From contig DASPPB010000055.1 of NCBI GenBank assembly GCA_035625725.1, positions 1-16,729 on the forward strand: DNA of 16,729 nt. The letters run 5' to 3'. Both the position numbers and the translations under genes were made by a program. The DNA comes from GJ-E10 sp035625725 (lineage in GTDB: Bacteria; Pseudomonadota; Gammaproteobacteria; Burkholderiales; Burkholderiaceae_F). Each line of letters begins with the position of its first letter. Position 1 is the first letter of the stretch. The notes beneath the pieces are model-generated. The model did no database searches and was not told where the DNA came from. It saw only the letters and a program-made list of their open reading frames with translations. Below, in pieces: positions 14,282 through 16,729 of the stretch.

Positions 14282-15202
14282 ATGGAGTACGGACCGCCGC
14301 CCCTCTTTAACCAGGGCGTTTCGGCGCGCGCTCGGCTTGCCTTTTTTTCGGTCGCCGCCGCGATCCTGATCGTTATCGACGCTCAGGTTAACGCGCTGGA
14401 CACAATCCGCAACGGGGTCGAGATTTTGCTCTATCCGTTTCAGCGCGCGCTGCTTTGGCCGCGCGACCTGGCCGAGGATTTTGGCGGATATCTGTCGACG
14501 GTCAGCGACCTCAACGAGGAGAACGCCCGCTTGCGCAAGGCGGCCGTAGAGCAGGCGCAGCGGGCGCAGTTGGCGGGTGCGCTCGAGCAAGAAAACGAAC
14601 AGCTCCGCAAACTGGTAGGTCTGCGCGAACGCGTCGAGCCTCACTCGCAGATCGTCACCGCGCTGTATGAGTCGCGTGACCCGTTCTCGCACAAGATCGT
14701 CATCGATCACGGCAGCAAGGATGGGATCCGTGCCGGCGGTCCGGTGATCGATGAGGCGGGTGTGGTCGGTCAGGTTACCCGGGTCTTTCCGATGACTGCT
14801 GAAGTGACGCTGCTCACCGACAAGGAGCAGTCGTTGCCGGTGCAGATTGCGCGCAACGGTCTGCGCGCGGTCGCTTTTGGTGGTTCGGAGCCTATGACGC
14901 TCGAATTGCGCTTTCTTCCGAGCAATGCTGACGTGCAAAGCGGCGACACCGTTGTGACCTCGGGGCTCGATGGTCTGTACCCAACCGACATGCCGGTGGC
15001 CACCGTCACGCGCATCGACCGCGACGTCAAGGATCAATTCGCGCGCGTGATCTTGAGGCCAGTTGCGGGCATGAGCAAAAGCCGATTGTTGCTCGTGCTG
15101 TTGGCAAACCCTCCGCCGCTTTCGCCGGCGGCTGGTGCTCACGAAAATGCGGCTGGCAACGCTCGCGGCGATCGGGCGGGCGCGAAGGCGGCGCGTCGAT
15201 GA
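14282..15202 (+). CDS. mreC: Rod-shape-determining protein MreC
   Basis: 306 residues. MreC is a bitopic inner-membrane protein whose periplasmic part activates the elongation penicillin-binding protein PBP2. The N-terminal MEYGPPPLFNQG followed by an Arg-rich stretch and a membrane helix at about 19-36 is typical of betaproteobacterial MreC. A coiled coil runs from about 70 to 112 (DLNEENARLRKAAVE, ALEQENEQLRKLV). Then come the beta-domain patterns DPFSHKIVIDHGSKDGIRAG, PVIDEAGVVGQVTRVFP and LLTDKEQSLPVQIARNGLRA. The C-terminal tail is Ala/Arg rich and probably disordered. It starts 77 bases after mreB and its stop overlaps the mreD start. Confidence 0.95.
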   Translation: MEYGPPPLFNQGVSARARLAFFSVAAAILIVIDAQVNALDTIRNGVEILLYPFQRALLWPRDLAEDFGGYLSTVSDLNEENARLRKAAVEQAQRAQLAGALEQENEQLRKLVGLRERVEPHSQIVTALYESRDPFSHKIVIDHGSKDGIRAGGPVIDEAGVVGQVTRVFPMTAEVTLLTDKEQSLPVQIARNGLRAVAFGGSEPMTLELRFLPSNADVQSGDTVVTSGLDGLYPTDMPVATVTRIDRDVKDQFARVILRPVAGMSKSRLLLVLLANPPPLSPAAGAHENAAGNARGDRAGAKAARR

Positions 15203-15810
15203 GCGCCTCGGTGAAGCAGTGGTTGCAACGCTTATGGGGCGGCGCCGGCCTTGCGTCGGACCCCGCGGCCGACGTGCGGCCGCCCACCATCGGACGCAAT
15301 CTGCGCGAGCAAGTCCTGCGCCCCGTGCGGCCCGGATTCATTTGGACGACGCTGATCGTCGCCTTTTTAATGAATCTGCTCCCCTGGGGTCGAGCAATCT
15401 GGGTACCGGACTTTTTTGCCGTGACCCTTGTTTTTTGGAATGTGCACCAGCCGCGTAAGGTCGGCATGGGTATTGCGTTTGTCTTCGGGTTGATGATGGA
15501 CGTACACAACGGGGCCTTGTTCGGCGAGCACGCCCTTGCGTACACGTTGCTGTCCTATGGCGCAATCACGCTGCACCGACGGATTCAGTGGTTTCCGCTG
15601 AGCAGCCAGGCAATTTACGTCTTTGCGCTGCTCTTGGTGGCCCAGCTGGCTTCCGGTGCGGTTCGACTTTGGGTCGGAGGCGCTTCTCCCGGCTGGTGGG
15701 TCGGGTTGCTTTCGAGCGCGCTCGGTGCCGCCATCTGGCCCGTCCTTCACTCGGTGCTGCTGGCGCCACAGCGCCGACCCGCGAAGCGCGACGACACTCG
15801 ACCCTTGTAG
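15199..15810 (+). CDS. mreD: Rod-shape-determining protein MreD with long N-terminal extension
   Basis: 203 residues, somewhat longer than the 160-175 usual for MreD. MreD is a polytopic inner-membrane partner of MreC in the elongasome. The family part begins at about residue 42 with RPVRPGFIWTTLIVAFLMNL, continues with PWGRAIWVPDFFAVTLVFWN and VHQPRKVGMGIAFVFGLMMD with D101, and then GALFGEHALAYTLLSYGAIT; about five membrane helices are visible. The first 40 or so residues form a hydrophilic extension. The start overlaps the mreC stop (ATGA at 15199-15202), which supports it. It is the last gene of the cluster here: a convergent gene follows rather than mrdA and rodA. Confidence 0.94.
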   Translation: MSASVKQWLQRLWGGAGLASDPAADVRPPTIGRNLREQVLRPVRPGFIWTTLIVAFLMNLLPWGRAIWVPDFFAVTLVFWNVHQPRKVGMGIAFVFGLMMDVHNGALFGEHALAYTLLSYGAITLHRRIQWFPLSSQAIYVFALLLVAQLASGAVRLWVGGASPGWWVGLLSSALGAAIWPVLHSVLLAPQRRPAKRDDTRPL

Positions 15811-15811
15811 G

Positions 15812-15832
15812 CGCCTGCACTGCAGTCAGGCG
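15812..15832. terminator. Possible bidirectional terminator hairpin between mreD and the CHAT gene
   Basis: CGCCTG (15812-15817) and CAGGCG (15827-15832) form a six-base-pair stem around CACTGCAGT in the 31-base gap between two convergent stop codons. The position is right for a shared terminator, but neither strand shows a U-run after the stem, so the call rests mainly on location. Confidence 0.35.
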
Positions 15833-15841
15833 ACGATTGCC

Positions 15842-16729
15842 TCAGTAGCCGCCGTACAGGATGAACGGCGCCCAGGCTGCAGGAGTTGCAAGCTTCGGGT
15901 CTTCCGAGTGCCGGAATTCTCGCTGCGTGGCGGCCAGGGCGGAAACCGGGTTCCATCCACGGCGCAGTTTTGCATACAAATGCTGCATGAAGATCGCGGT
16001 GGTTTCGTCCGCGATAGGAAAAAGCGATAGCAGCGCTGCGCGATTCCCGGCTGCTAGGCCGGCAAACGCCAACCCGAGCAGGCCCTGCCCATGCTCGAAA
16101 TGCCCGACGCCCGTCTCGCATGCCGACAAGACGAGGAGTTCAGAGCTCATCTGGAGCCCCGCAAGCTCCGCTGCCGTGAGCGCGCGTTGCGTCGGACGAT
16201 CGTCAGGACTGCGGGCTGCGAGAACGATTGCCGACGCTTCGGGCCGATTCGGTTGCGCCCAGGCGTGGGCGGCGAAATGCACGTACCGATATTGCCGCAG
16301 TTCGCCACTCCTCGACGCTCGAAGCACGGCAGCTTTGTTTGCCTGCGTCCCCGTCCATTCGGTGGCGCGCTCCTTCGGAAATTGCGCGGCAATCGCGTCG
16401 ATCTCGGTTCGTGCGAAGGGCAAAGGATGATCCTGGGCAACCTGGACTCCGATCGCGATGGGATCGTCAGTCGCCGGCGGTGCGATTGGCTTGTAGTCGA
16501 TTCCGCCGATGGCAAGTAGGTCAAGGTTATGCGCGGCCGTGCGCGCACGCCCTTGCCATTGGGAGTAAGTGGTTAGGGAAGGCGCGTAGCTAATTTCAAA
16601 GCGATCCAAGCCGAATCCCGAACGCAAGGGCAGAGCCTGCAAGGGGACGCCGACCAATTCGTCGTCGCCGACAAAAACAAGGCGTCTGGCCTTGCCCACG
16701 GCCTTTTCCAGGGGCACGAGTAGTCGATT
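15842..16729 (-). CDS. C-terminal CHAT-domain (caspase-like) protease, truncated by the window edge
   Basis: The frame stays open to the right edge, so 295 residues of the C-terminal part are visible. A GTG at 16715-16717 is not the start, because the preceding codons (NRLL) continue the domain. The pattern is that of CHAT (caspase HetF associated with TPRs): LVPLEKAVGKARRLVFVGDD with VGVPLQALPL, then ISYAPSLTTY, then the catalytic His in YVHFAAHAW (visible residue 155, codon 16265-16267). The catalytic Cys is in LLVLSACETG (visible residue 204, codon 16118-16120). GQGLLGLAFAGLAAGNRAALLSLFPIADETT and WAPFILYGGY complete it. The catalytic dyad is intact. Family members usually carry TPR or other sensor repeats N-terminally and cleave partner proteins, but neither is visible here. 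It is convergent with mreD. Confidence 0.9.
   Translation of the reverse strand, partial: NRLLVPLEKAVGKARRLVFVGDDELVGVPLQALPLRSGFGLDRFEISYAPSLTTYSQWQGRARTAAHNLDLLAIGGIDYKPIAPPATDDPIAIGVQVAQDHPLPFARTEIDAIAAQFPKERATEWTGTQANKAAVLRASRSGELRQYRYVHFAAHAWAQPNRPEASAIVLAARSPDDRPTQRALTAAELAGLQMSSELLVLSACETGVGHFEHGQGLLGLAFAGLAAGNRAALLSLFPIADETTAIFMQHLYAKLRRGWNPVSALAATQREFRHSEDPKLATPAAWAPFILYGGY

Noticed and set aside
13778..15142. A 454-codon open frame on the minus strand across the end of mreB and most of mreC.
   Set aside because: Both plus-strand genes are unambiguous, and the minus-strand translation is low-complexity and unlike known proteins. It is a codon-bias shadow.

Overview
The window is G+C-rich, densely packed bacterial DNA. 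It most likely comes from the chromosome of a betaproteobacterium, probably near Burkholderiales. This is inferred from gene order and protein signatures: gatCAB is divergent from mreBCD, ubiK sits close to a comM/yifB gene, and the MreC and MreD termini are of betaproteobacterial type. No RNA gene, insertion sequence, prophage or CRISPR array was recognised.

Region 1 (1-6714) is an envelope and efflux block. It opens with the last 101 residues of an outer-membrane beta-barrel (BBP2/OmpL-like porin type). A gene-poor stretch of about 417 bases follows. Then comes a tripartite RND efflux operon in the order adaptor (CzcB/HlyD type), inner-membrane pump (CzcA/CusA type with an intact TM4 proton-relay triad) and outer-membrane lipoprotein channel (NodT/OprM type). 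The pump and channel genes overlap by four bases. Together they would form one trans-envelope channel, probably for divalent metal ions, but the adaptor shows no metal-binding His-rich segment and the substrate is not certain.

Region 2 (6793-9780) holds ubiK (ubiquinone biosynthesis accessory factor). Convergent with it, and overlapping its 3' end by 21 bases, is an unrecognised membrane-anchored protein. That protein has a Pro/Ala-rich linker and a C-terminal domain resembling a degenerate Mrr-like nuclease fold. Divergent from it is comM/yifB, the AAA+ branch-migration helicase of natural transformation.

Region 3 (9801-13091, minus strand) is a complete gatC-gatA-gatB operon for tRNA-dependent amidotransferase. 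It is convergent with comM. A 69-base spacer separates it from the divergent mreB. The best promoter-like match for gatC would start transcription at the A of its ATG, suggesting a leaderless message.

Region 4 (13161-15810) is mreB-mreC-mreD, the rod-shape elongation scaffold. A possible nested hairpin lies between mreB and mreC, and mreC/mreD overlap by four bases. The expected mrdA-rodA genes do not follow. Instead a convergent CHAT-domain (caspase-like) protease gene occupies the right edge and runs out of the window, so its N-terminal part and any partner genes are not visible.

Most of the window is ordinary housekeeping and efflux DNA. The two places most likely to hold undescribed biology are the membrane-anchored Mrr-like protein next to comM and the truncated CHAT protease gene at the right edge.
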